Positions 9,210 to 17,034 of a DNA stretch of 64,000 nt are shown in pieces. Source of the stretch: an uncultured Clostridium sp. (GTDB lineage: Bacteria; Bacillota; Clostridia; Clostridiales; Clostridiaceae); assembly GCA_900543325.1 (NCBI GenBank), contig UQQU01000004.1, forward strand, positions 11,451-75,450. Direction: 5' to 3'. Position numbers and translations under genes: made by a program. Under the pieces are notes generated by a model. That model was not told where the DNA came from. It made no database searches and worked only from the letters and a program-made list of their open reading frames with translations. Numbering within the stretch: position 1 is the first letter of the stretch; each line of letters starts with the position of its first letter.

Positions 9210-9587
9210 TTAATGGTTATGATGAGAACATCCATCATGGTTACATGTATGATTACTATCAAACTCCTTTAATTCACCATTTTTCAATGAATTAACATTC
9301 TCTTCTATAGTTCCTTCAATAGCTTGATAAACCTTTATGCCCATAGAATTTAATTTAACTATAGCACCTTTACCAATACCACCAACTACAACAGCATCAA
9401 CAACTTCACCTGATAAAGCTTTAATAGGTTGACATTTTCCATGTTCATGTCCTAAATCTCCATTTCCTATAGCTTTAACATCATTAGATTCTAAATCACA
9501 AATAACAAACTCTGGAGCACTACCAAAATGATTATAAGGTATACTACTCATACCTTCATTTGATTTAACTGGAAAACATACTTTCAT
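9210..9587 (-). CDS. NifX/NifB-type iron-molybdenum cofactor-binding domain protein
   Basis: A 125-residue protein made of one dinitrogenase iron-molybdenum cofactor domain (about 1-105) plus a His/Cys-rich tail (HTCNHDGCSHHNH) that could bind metal. Stand-alone members occur widely in anaerobes without nitrogenase and are thought to bind Fe-S or metal clusters. The start codon overlaps the last base of the arsR-like gene, so translation is coupled. The tail fits a metal-linked role under the neighbouring regulator; this is inference. Confidence 0.85.
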   Translation of the reverse strand: MKVCFPVKSNEGMSSIPYNHFGSAPEFVICDLESNDVKAIGNGDLGHEHGKCQPIKALSGEVVDAVVVGGIGKGAIVKLNSMGIKVYQAIEGTIEENVNSLKNGELKEFDSNHTCNHDGCSHHNH

Positions 9588-9973
9588 TACAATTCCTCCT
9601 TAAATTTTCTCTTACAACAACATTTCATTGATTTACAGCTAAGTTTACATGTAGCCATATTGAAATCACTAATCTTAATATTACATTGCTTACTTATTAA
9701 ATCTATATCTTTATGAATGAGAAGGTCCATAAACTTTTTAGCATTTTCTAAAACATCTTTATTTAATTCATACATAACGTAATATCCTTCTTTATATGCT
9801 ATTACAAGATTTGCTTCCTTAAGAGTTTTTATATGTTGAGATACTGCTGCTTCAGAAATCTCTAAATGTTTAGCAATACCCTTTGCACATACATTTTTAC
9901 TAGATAATAAAATTAATATCTTTAACCTAGTTTCATCACCTATAGCTTTAAAAACTTTAACTTTTTCATTCAT
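9587..9973 (-). CDS. ArsR/SmtB family transcriptional regulator
   Basis: A 128-residue winged-helix repressor. The recognition helix region 'AKHLEISEAAVSQHIKTLKEANLV' is typical of ArsR/SmtB. Its C-terminus carries a cysteine-rich extension (CKLSCKSMKCCCKRK), which is unusual in density and could sense metal or redox state. It is the first gene of a two-gene unit with the NifX-like protein. A near-perfect inverted repeat 17 bases upstream is a likely autoregulatory operator. The ligand is unknown. Confidence 0.88.
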   Translation of the reverse strand: MNEKVKVFKAIGDETRLKILILLSSKNVCAKGIAKHLEISEAAVSQHIKTLKEANLVIAYKEGYYVMYELNKDVLENAKKFMDLLIHKDIDLISKQCNIKISDFNMATCKLSCKSMKCCCKRKFKEEL

Positions 9974-9989
9974 AAGTGTACCTCAATCT

Positions 9990-10009
9990 AATTAAGTAAT
10001 TGCTTAATT
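9990..10009. promoter_or_regulatory. Candidate ArsR-type operator
   Basis: AATTAAG-N6-CTTAATT, a perfect 7+7 inverted repeat 17 bases upstream of the arsR-like start codon, where a repressor would block transcription. Assignment to this regulator is by position only. Confidence 0.55.
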
Positions 10010-10173
10010 AAATTGTATTCTTCTTAATTAAATTTCTCAAATTCAATTTAAAGTAAATTAATATGATAACTATTTAAAAAACATTAAATTTCTTATTTAT
10101 CTTACGAAAACTTCCAAATACAGCAAATCCCATTCATTAACAGATTGTCCTGGTTTTCCAGTAGTAATTTTTA

Positions 10174-10968
10174 TTAAATTTCTATTGCAATTGCTTGTCT
10201 ATTTTGGAATGTATATATATTTTTAAATCCAATATTTTTTAATACATCAATACTCTCTTTAATATCAGCACCAACATCTTCAGCCTTATGAGCATCAGAA
10301 CCTACAGTTATTATTTCTCCACCTAAATCATAATACATCTTTAATATATCAATTGATGGCATAGTTTCATTAACCATTCCTCTTAAAGTAGAAGTATTAA
10401 CCTCAATACCTTTACCAGCTTTGATTATGTTTTTAAGTACTTCTTCTATCTTTTCTTTATACTCATTAAAATCATAATTCCCATGAGTGTTAAAGGCATA
10501 TCTTTTCATTAAGTCTAAATGAGCTACAACATCAATATGAGGTGAAGTACAAACTTTATTTACTTCCTCAAAATATCTACTATAACTTTCTTCTTTAGAA
10601 TGAGAACTCATATATGTTATAAGTCCAATATTATAATCAAAATTATGTACTGATCCTAAAATAAAATCAAAAGGTATATTTTCAAGTACTTCTCTTAATT
10701 CCTCTTCATTTTCATGTGGTTCACAAATTTCAATTCCAGCTCTTATTATAAGCTTATCTTTAAAAATTTCCCTACACTCTTTTATTTCATCACTAAATTT
10801 TTTTAAATTAAAAAATCCATAGCTTTTTATTCCTTCTTTAACTGCAAAATGCTCAGTAAAGCAAATTTCATTTATTCCTTTTTCAATTGCAGCTTCACAA
10901 ATTGCTGATACAGCTTCTTTACTATCAAAAGAATTGTTTGAGTGAATGTGATAATCAATTAAATACAT
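10174..10968 (-). CDS. Histidinol-phosphatase-like PHP domain protein
   Basis: A 264-residue PHP-family phosphoesterase similar to the HisK/HisJ histidinol phosphatases. Metal-binding motifs appear in order: 'DYHIHSNNSFDS' (5-16), 'FTEHF' near 38, 'GSVHNFD' near 105, 'VAHLDLMKRY' near 150, and 'VGSDAHKAEDVG' near 222. Length fits the family. No histidine biosynthesis genes are nearby, so the physiological substrate is uncertain. It is monocistronic. Confidence 0.87.
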   Translation of the reverse strand: MYLIDYHIHSNNSFDSKEAVSAICEAAIEKGINEICFTEHFAVKEGIKSYGFFNLKKFSDEIKECREIFKDKLIIRAGIEICEPHENEEELREVLENIPFDFILGSVHNFDYNIGLITYMSSHSKEESYSRYFEEVNKVCTSPHIDVVAHLDLMKRYAFNTHGNYDFNEYKEKIEEVLKNIIKAGKGIEVNTSTLRGMVNETMPSIDILKMYYDLGGEIITVGSDAHKAEDVGADIKESIDVLKNIGFKNIYTFQNRQAIAIEI

Positions 10969-11154
10969 ATTTTTCTCCTTATATGATGCAAATTTTAGTA
11001 CATAATTAGTATAACATAAATTTTAATTTTATCTTAATAACATATTAAAATACCAATATTACTTCTTTTCTAATTTTATTTTCATAATAATGCTAACTAA
11101 TAGCTCTATCTTCATATAATAGTAAAAATGAAGTTTATTTTAAAGGAGTAAGCA

Positions 11155-12255
11155 ATGAAAAAATATCTCTTAACTATTTTTGCTTTACTATCATTAACTT
11201 TCTTTCTTTTTAGTTGTACAAATGTAAATGATAAAACATCAACTGAAGAAAATAATTCTAATATTATTAATAATGAATCATCAAACTCAGACAATGAAAT
11301 AAATAACCCTTCATCTGAAAATGATAATAAAGATAATGATATTGGTTCATTAAATATACAGAATAGAAACTGTAGGTTATTCTTTTTTGATACTACAACA
11401 TTAAAACTAAAATATATAGATACTACTATTAAAGTTGAAGATGACGCAATTATTAAGGCATTAACAAAAGAACTTCAAAATACAACATATAGCAGTGATT
11501 TTTTAACATTAACAAATAAAGTTTCAGTAAAATCAGCTAAAATTGATATGAGCACAGATATATTAACAGTAGTATTTTCCGATGATTATACTAAATATAT
11601 GACTCTTGGGACTGCTACAGAATCTGGATTACTTTCCTCATTAATCTGTACATTTGGCTATAATTTAGGAATAGAAAAAGTAGCTATTTATTTTGGAGAT
11701 GAACTTTATACATGCTTACTAGGAGATTTACCAGGAGGATATTTTACTGTTGATTATTCTTTTGCTGAAGAATATATTGAAGAAGGTATTAATAAAAACA
11801 CCTCAGAAGACTCTATCGTTAATAAGAACTGTAGGATTTTTTATTATCATTGTTCTGATAATTGCTATTATTATAAAGATACTGTAATTCCAGTAAAAGA
11901 TAATGCATTGATTTCTTCACTTACAGAAGAATTAAAAAAAGAAGTAAAACCTGGAGTATCAACCTTACCAGAAAGTCTTTATGTTAAAAATGCCCAATTA
12001 GATAGAAATAATAATTTGTTAACTGTAGACTTATCTAGTGATTATTATGATAATATAAAAAATCTTGGTAGTGGCCCTGAAGGTGGAATTTTAGATAGTA
12101 TAATGTACACTTATTGTTATAATTATGATGTTAATAACTTTATTCTCTTAATAGATGGTAAACCTTATAGTGGAAATCATATAATCCTTGAAGATGGAGA
12201 ATCTTTTACTGTAAATTATGATAATATTAAAGATTATCTAAAACCTTTAGAGTAA
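11155..12255 (+). CDS. Lipoprotein with two GerMN domains
   Basis: A 366-residue secreted lipoprotein. The N-terminus is a lipoprotein signal (MKKYLLTIF...LFSC) with the lipidated Cys at position 21, followed by a Ser/Asn/Glu-rich linker to about residue 65. Two GerMN domains follow, about 65-195 and 225-360. Each has the pattern 'CRxFxxD/HxxxxxxxYxDTxIxVxDxAxIxxLTxEL' and a 'GSGPEGGILDSI'-like loop. GerMN domains occur in GerM (spore cortex/peptidoglycan remodelling). AAAGGAG precedes the ATG. Role in the cell envelope or in sporulation is inferred. Confidence 0.88.
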   Translation: MKKYLLTIFALLSLTFFLFSCTNVNDKTSTEENNSNIINNESSNSDNEINNPSSENDNKDNDIGSLNIQNRNCRLFFFDTTTLKLKYIDTTIKVEDDAIIKALTKELQNTTYSSDFLTLTNKVSVKSAKIDMSTDILTVVFSDDYTKYMTLGTATESGLLSSLICTFGYNLGIEKVAIYFGDELYTCLLGDLPGGYFTVDYSFAEEYIEEGINKNTSEDSIVNKNCRIFYYHCSDNCYYYKDTVIPVKDNALISSLTEELKKEVKPGVSTLPESLYVKNAQLDRNNNLLTVDLSSDYYDNIKNLGSGPEGGILDSIMYTYCYNYDVNNFILLIDGKPYSGNHIILEDGESFTVNYDNIKDYLKPLE

Positions 12256-12261
12256 TATTAA

Positions 12262-12335
12262 ATAAAAAAAGCTGGTACATCCCTTTCTGAATAAAACACC
12301 TTCAGCCCTTTAGTATTTCACTCATGTACCAGCCT
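12262..12335 (-). terminator. Hairpin/terminator with long loop
   Basis: A 10-bp stem (GCTGGTACAT / ATGTACCAGC) encloses about 43 bases that hold a further weak hairpin. On the minus strand it ends in CTTTTTTTATT. It serves the 98-aa gene at 12384-12680. The loop is long for a plain terminator, so an attenuator-like structure is possible. Confidence 0.6.
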
Positions 12336-12383
12336 CAATAATTATTTAATTGTAAAGTTAAGTTAAAACATTTAGCTATCCCT

Positions 12384-12680
12384 CTATAAAAGCTCAGTTT
12401 GTGATTGAATATTTTTAAGTTTAATATAAAGCTCTCTAAATCTATTTATTGAAAAAATCTCAAATCCTTCTAAATCATCTTCGAAAATATACCCTAACTC
12501 ACTTAAACTGTATTCAACAGTTCTATTATTCTTTAATGTAAAATTTATGGTATCTCCCCACCTATTATAATTTACATTAACTATTTGATTTTCCTCTCCT
12601 GTACTTTTGATTACTTCTTTAATTGTTTCCACCGCTTCTTCTGCTAACTCAAGTAACTTGTCCTGTGTACTCATAACCAT
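12384..12680 (-). CDS. Hypothetical protein, 98 aa
   Basis: A small acidic protein with an N-terminal helix ('LLELAEEAVETIKEVI'), a beta segment ('VNYNRWGDTINFTLKNN') and a C-terminal helix. GGAGGAT lies upstream of the start; two in-frame starts exist (MVMS; the second begins two codons later). It resembles in layout the 132-aa protein at 51971-52369 (N-terminal 'LxLAxEAVxxIKE', central beta hairpin, 'LEDDLEGF' versus 'LEDEMEGF'), so they may be distant relatives. Function unknown. Confidence 0.65.
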   Translation of the reverse strand: MVMSTQDKLLELAEEAVETIKEVIKSTGEENQIVNVNYNRWGDTINFTLKNNRTVEYSLSELGYIFEDDLEGFEIFSINRFRELYIKLKNIQSQTELL

Positions 12681-12967
12681 CCTCCTAATAAAAATCTGAC
12701 TCTAAGTCCTTACAAGTTAATTATACAAAATATATTCAAAGCAGTTTGTCGAATCTTGTTATGAATTTATTGGTAATATAAACCTCATTATCCAATGAGC
12801 TATAAATTCTAACTTTATGGAGGTTAATTTTTATAATAAAAATTAATGAAACTATTAAAATAATTTAAAATATAATATTACCTTCTATTTTTCATATAAT
12901 TGAAGAGGTAGCAAATCACTGCTACGTGATGTATTTTATTTATCTTCATATTTTGCTCTCCATAAAA

Positions 12968-13441
12968 TTATTTATCAATATTTTTTAACTTAAACTCTCT
13001 AACAACTATTTCAGCTACTTTTTCAGCAACTAATCCTGTAAAGTGGATACACTGCTCTTTATGTTCACCTTGTCCCATATCGAATTCTTTTGTTAATATA
13101 CGACAACATAAGGCATTCTTACCATTAGCTACCTTAAAATAATCATGTAGCTCTTTTGCCACTTCTAAATTCTTTTCAACCTTAGGATCATTTTGTACTG
13201 TTCTTCCAAAGAATAACCCTAATGCCATTACCCCTCCAGAAACAGCTCCACATAAACATTTTGACCTACCTATTCCAACAGGAAACCCAGATGCCATTGC
13301 AATAACAATTTCAGGTATATCTAATTCAAAATTACTTCTAATACTACTCATTACTGCTTCAGAACAGAAAAATCCCCCTCTAAATAAATCTTCAGCATCC
13401 TTTTTCACCTTATTAATACTAATTTCTGTTTTCATTTGCAT
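12968..13441 (-). CDS. C_GCAxxG_C_C family redox-active protein
   Basis: A 157-residue protein of the C_GCAxxG_C_C family. The motif set is visible: 'GGFFCSEAV', 'GIGRSKCLCGAVSGGVMALG', 'CCRIL' and a late Cys in 'EQCIHF'. Members are putative cysteine-based redox proteins, often selenocysteine-containing in other bacteria; here the positions are Cys. A longer reading frame begins at 13513, but GGAGG lies 8 bases before the ATG at 13441, which I choose. Function beyond redox chemistry is not established. Confidence 0.82.
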   Translation of the reverse strand: MQMKTEISINKVKKDAEDLFRGGFFCSEAVMSSIRSNFELDIPEIVIAMASGFPVGIGRSKCLCGAVSGGVMALGLFFGRTVQNDPKVEKNLEVAKELHDYFKVANGKNALCCRILTKEFDMGQGEHKEQCIHFTGLVAEKVAEIVVREFKLKNIDK

Positions 13442-13552
13442 TTTTAATTCCTCCTCAAGTAAGTACATAAATAAAATATCTTTATACACTATAACTTGAT
13501 TTAATACCTTCAATTGGTATTTTACAGAATACTACTATTTATTTCAATAAAA

Positions 13553-13594
13553 AAATAAGATGTTAAATAGCTTGTCCTATCTAACATCTTATTT
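13553..13594. terminator. Bidirectional intrinsic terminator
   Basis: A 13-bp perfect stem (AAATAAGATGTTA and complement) with a 16-base loop, flanked by A and T runs. Confidence 0.75.
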
Positions 13595-13693
13595 AATACC
13601 CTTTTATACCATAATTGTTTTACCCTAAATACCACAGATAAACTATAAGGAGCCTTACCCATCAGCTCCTATAAGCTTATAATTTAAATTCTC

Positions 13694-13813
13694 TTAATAC
13701 CCTAATGTATCCTCATACTCTTTAAGTATGGCATCCTTTTCAGATGATTTTACTTCATCATTTTTCTCATTTTTTTCCTCATTCACTTCTACAACCTTTA
13801 ATTCTTCAACCAT
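13694..13813 (-). CDS. Small acidic protein, 39 aa
   Basis: MVEELKVVEV...EDTLGY. A GGGAGG stands 8 bases ahead of the ATG and the ORF is followed by a short GC-richer hairpin (AGGAGC/GCTCCT, around 13648-13670) and then the strong terminator at 13553-13594. The protein is very rich in Glu and Lys, with no Cys and no membrane segment. The strong ribosome binding site argues that it is translated. Function unknown. The short length and conserved-looking C-terminus could fit a modified peptide or regulatory peptide, but nothing proves it. Confidence 0.5.
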   Translation of the reverse strand: MVEELKVVEVNEEKNEKNDEVKSSEKDAILKEYEDTLGY

Positions 13814-14010
13814 ATTAAATCCTCCCGTTTATATTTTGTATACGTTTTCTTATTATGTATTTATTATATCATATTATTTTCATTTTTCTATATATTTTAA
13901 AAAATTTACTGACTTTTTAGAAATTTTTCCAAAAACATTTCTTTTCAAAATTAATAATTTTTTTATTTACCTCTAGCTTATATGTATTTTCAAAACTAGA
14001 GGTAATCTAC

Positions 14011-14622
14011 CTATGGAGTTAGTATTGGTAATGTTTGATCTTCTAATATACAGTATCTTATATTATTATTAGTTAAATTATATATATTATTTTCAAGCAT
14101 AAAATTAAAAGCTATCCTAACTCTTACATTGTTAATTATAAAAACTTGTCCATTTTCTATAGTTCCTAACATATTGAAAATATTTAATGCTAAATTTTGA
14201 TGTTGTTGTCCAATAACAATAGTAATAACTTCTGGACATTTACAATCTTTTCTACACTCCAAATACTCCTTATGCAATGCCCATATTATATTATTTCTTT
14301 CTAAAATACTCTTTATTAAAGATATAACCTCAAATGTTCTACTTCTTTCCTTCTCAGAAATATAAGCCCTCATTTCTCCTTCTATACTTCCTATAGAGTT
14401 ATTTACTATACCATTAATAACATTATAAAGATTACTAAAATATCTTTTTCTAAACTCTACAAAACTACTTTTAATTAGAAGTTCATAATTACCATCATTA
14501 TCTTTTAATATCTTCTTACAAACTCTCTTTTCAGCCTTATAATATTTCTTCCTTATTGCAGCAACTTTTTTCCTACATAAAATTTCTTTCAAATTACTTA
14601 TTTCCTGAATATCTGATGACAT
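14011..14622 (-). CDS. Hypothetical protein, 203 aa
   Basis: Soluble, Lys/Arg-rich N-terminal half of predicted helices (1-115), then a mixed alpha/beta C-terminal half with 'KCPEVITIVIGQQHQNLALNIF' and 'NGQVFIINNVRVRIAF'. Cysteines cluster at about 123-129 (CRKDCKC). I do not recognise the family. It is a single gene between the 39-aa ORF and the radical SAM gene. Confidence 0.6.
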   Translation of the reverse strand: MSSDIQEISNLKEILCRKKVAAIRKKYYKAEKRVCKKILKDNDGNYELLIKSSFVEFRKRYFSNLYNVINGIVNNSIGSIEGEMRAYISEKERSRTFEVISLIKSILERNNIIWALHKEYLECRKDCKCPEVITIVIGQQHQNLALNIFNMLGTIENGQVFIINNVRVRIAFNFMLENNIYNLTNNNIRYCILEDQTLPILTP

Positions 14623-14690
14623 ATACTTCCTCCAAATATATCAATCTTACTATAATTCTACATCTCAACCTTGTTTTTTATTCTAATAAA

Positions 14691-14737
14691 TCTCCCTCTG
14701 GGGTTAATCCAATATTTGGATTGACCCCGGAGGAAGA
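14691..14737. repeat. Long palindrome (REP-like, copy 2)
   Basis: A stem of about 21 bp with two G-T wobbles and one mismatch and a 3-base loop at 14713-14715. It shares the core AATCCA...TGGATT and the flanks CTGRGGT/ACCYCRG with the palindrome at 9073-9113. Compensatory changes on both arms suggest selection on the hairpin. Confidence 0.75.
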
Positions 14738-14775
14738 TACATTTTATGGAAATAAATTTATGCAATAAGCTTGTA

Positions 14776-15465
14776 TTAATCTCCTACCCCAAAATCAGTA
14801 TTATGATATAATACTTCAATTGTTGGATGATTATCTAAATAACTATATTCTTCTCTAAACCATTGAACTAACTCTTCATCCCTTTTTATAGATGTTGTAT
14901 TATCAACAAAAATATTAATTGTTGCATACTTAAAATTCTCTAAAAGTATTTCTATATCTTTTCTAATCATTTCTTTAGTTTGGCCTTTTATTCCCACCAT
15001 CAAACATACAGATTGAAATTTCTCAGCTACCTCTTTGACATCTTTAAACTTAGCATTTTTATTAAGAAAATTATTTCTAAAATCGTAATCAAAAGTTTCA
15101 ACACCAATTTTAAATATTATAGGTATATTAAAGAAATTTCTAATTTCATCTAATCTATTTCTATAGCACCAGTGACTTTCAAAAAACAATAATTTAATCT
15201 TTTTTTCATCTACTATTTTCTTTATATAATTCATAGTTTCTTTAGGTATCTCAAAACAACTACCTGAGTTAATAACCTCAAGTACTCCAAACTCACCAGT
15301 TATATTATTTAAAACCTCTTTATTTAGCTTATTTAATTCCTCTTCATCTCTTCCATTATCATCAATATAATCACAAAAACTACACTTTCCCCAAATGCAC
15401 GGAAATGCTCTTAATAAAACAATTTCTCTATTATTTTTATTTGTAATTTTATTATATCTATCCAT
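14776..15465 (-). CDS. Radical SAM family protein
   Basis: A 229-residue radical SAM enzyme. The [4Fe-4S] ligand motif is C-x4-C-x2-C ('CIWGKCSFC', residues 20-28) rather than the usual C-x3-C-x2-C, a spacing shared with the TIGR01210/Elp3-like and archaeosine-related group. 'GVLEVINSGSCFEIP' (about 60-74) and 'KIGVETFDYDFRN' continue the barrel. It is short for the superfamily and has no auxiliary cluster or SPASM domain. The substrate is unknown. It is the only gene in its unit. Confidence 0.82.
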   Translation of the reverse strand: MDRYNKITNKNNREIVLLRAFPCIWGKCSFCDYIDDNGRDEEELNKLNKEVLNNITGEFGVLEVINSGSCFEIPKETMNYIKKIVDEKKIKLLFFESHWCYRNRLDEIRNFFNIPIIFKIGVETFDYDFRNNFLNKNAKFKDVKEVAEKFQSVCLMVGIKGQTKEMIRKDIEILLENFKYATINIFVDNTTSIKRDEELVQWFREEYSYLDNHPTIEVLYHNTDFGVGD

Positions 15466-15529
15466 ACTCCACTCCTACTCCTAATTTAGTAAATGTAAGA
15501 GAGGTCTTCTTTTACCTTCCAAAATAAAA

Positions 15530-15568
15530 AAGATCCCAATTTATAACTTTTATAAATTACAGGATCTT
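15530..15568. terminator. Bidirectional hairpin terminator
   Basis: AAGATCC / GGATCTT outer stem with an inner AATTTATA/TATAAATT stem. It lies upstream of the radical SAM gene. Confidence 0.6.
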
Positions 15569-15777
15569 ATAAACAAAACATATTCTTATTAAGTCATAAC
15601 AAATGCCATAATACAATAAACAAATACTATAACTAAGCCTAGTTTTTTATAGAGGGATGGTCATACGAACCTCTCCTAGTAATCCTACTAGATTTATAAA
15701 TTTCTTTCATATTATATCTTGATTATTTATTTTTAGCAATACTACCATTAGCTACTTTTTAGTGATTTTAAAATAAA
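15569..15777. other. Non-coding interval
   Basis: No gene is supported between the terminator and the PTS operator. A 23-codon minus-strand ORF (15639-15710) lacks a ribosome binding site and is not called. Confidence 0.5.
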
Positions 15778-15793
15778 TTGACCCATATGTCAA
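15778..15793. promoter_or_regulatory. Palindromic operator candidate upstream of PTS IIC gene
   Basis: TTGAC-CCATAT-GTCAA, a perfect inverted repeat about 70 bases ahead of the PTS permease start. The left half doubles as a -35-like TTGACC. It is likely an operator for an unlinked regulator. Confidence 0.5.
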
Positions 15794-15864
15794 AATTATG
15801 CTAAACTTAATCTATTATTACATATGTATATACACTTGTTAATGAAAAGGGGGACATATTTATT

Positions 15865-16932
15865 ATGAAAAAAATTAAACAATACTTAAATCACATATTT
15901 ATTGATGGATTAAGTGGTATGGCCTTAGGTCTATTTTCCACATTAATAATAGGTACTATATTACAACAAATAGGTAATCTCATAGATGGAAATATAGGTA
16001 CTACTATCTTTCTTATAGGTAAGCTTGCAGCTGCAGCTACTTGTGCAGGAATAGGTGTGGGAGTGGCTTATAAATTTAAAGAAACTCCACTTGTAGTAAT
16101 TTCTGCTGCAGTATCAGGTATGGTTGGTGGTTTTGCTACTAAGATACTTGCTGGAAGCATTATTTCCGATACTGGTGTTATTACACTTGCTGGGCCTGGC
16201 GAACCTTTAGGTGCCTTTATTGCTGCTGTAGTAGGAATTGAGATTGGACATCTTATTGCTGGTAAAACAAAAATTGATATTATAATAACTCCGCTTATTA
16301 GTATTGGAGTTGGTTCTACTGTTGGATTACTTTTAAGTCCTCCAATATCAGAATTTATGACTTGGCTTGGAACAATAATAATGTTTGCTATGGAACAACA
16401 ACCTTTTATTATGGGTATTTTAGTTTCTGTAATTATGGGTATATTATTAACACTACCTATCAGCTCTGCTGCTATTGGAGTTATATTAAATCTTGATGGA
16501 ATAACTGCTGGAGCTGCTATTGTAGGATGCTGTTGCCAAATGGTTGGGTTTGCAGTTGCAAGCTATAGAGAAAATAAATTTGGCGGACTTCTTGCACAAG
16601 GTATTGGTACATCAATGCTTCAAATACCTAATATAATTAAAAAACCTGTAATATGGCTACCTGCAATTATATCTAGTGCAATATTAGGTCCTATTTCTTC
16701 AACTTTCTTAAAGATGACTAATAATGCAACTGGATCTGGTATGGGATCTGCAGGATTTGTAGGACAAATTATGGCTTATCAAACAATGACACAAACAGCT
16801 TCATCAAAAATAGTTATCTTACAAATAATAGTAATGCACTTTGTACTTCCTGCTCTTCTTACATTTATAATTTCTGAATTTATGCGTAAGAAAGAATGGA
16901 TTAAACAAGGTGATATGGCTTTAGACTTATAA
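15865..16932 (+). CDS. PTS transporter subunit IIC (PTS_EIIC_2 type)
   Basis: A 355-residue, very hydrophobic permease with about ten membrane segments rich in Gly and Ala. It matches the stand-alone PTS_EIIC_2 family (membrane component without fused IIA/IIB). Conserved stretches include 'GPGEPLGAFIAAVVGIE' near 112 and 'LPISSAAIGVIL' near 197. GGGGGAC precedes the ATG. No IIA, IIB or sugar-metabolism genes are adjacent, so the substrate is unknown and a true phosphotransferase role is unproven. The palindrome at 15778-15793 may regulate it. Confidence 0.85.
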   Translation: MKKIKQYLNHIFIDGLSGMALGLFSTLIIGTILQQIGNLIDGNIGTTIFLIGKLAAAATCAGIGVGVAYKFKETPLVVISAAVSGMVGGFATKILAGSIISDTGVITLAGPGEPLGAFIAAVVGIEIGHLIAGKTKIDIIITPLISIGVGSTVGLLLSPPISEFMTWLGTIIMFAMEQQPFIMGILVSVIMGILLTLPISSAAIGVILNLDGITAGAAIVGCCCQMVGFAVASYRENKFGGLLAQGIGTSMLQIPNIIKKPVIWLPAIISSAILGPISSTFLKMTNNATGSGMGSAGFVGQIMAYQTMTQTASSKIVILQIIVMHFVLPALLTFIISEFMRKKEWIKQGDMALDL

Positions 16933-16984
16933 AAAAATCACTTCATCAAAACCAGATCTAGGCTTAAAATGAATATCAAAATAA

Positions 16985-17026
16985 TTAAAGTGGATTACAA
17001 TCTTTTATATTGATAATCCACTTTAA
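16985..17026. terminator. Bidirectional intrinsic terminator
   Basis: A 13-bp perfect stem (TTAAAGTGGATTA and complement) with a 16-base loop, shared by the convergent PTS and zinc-ribbon genes. Confidence 0.8.
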
Positions 17027-17034
17027 TACTTTTA

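Noticed and set aside
13728..13976. 82-codon plus-strand ORF
   Set aside because: Phe/Ser-rich shadow of the 39-codon minus-strand gene, without ribosome binding site.
15639..15710. 23-codon minus-strand ORF upstream of the PTS permease
   Set aside because: No ribosome binding site, very basic and short. Probably chance.
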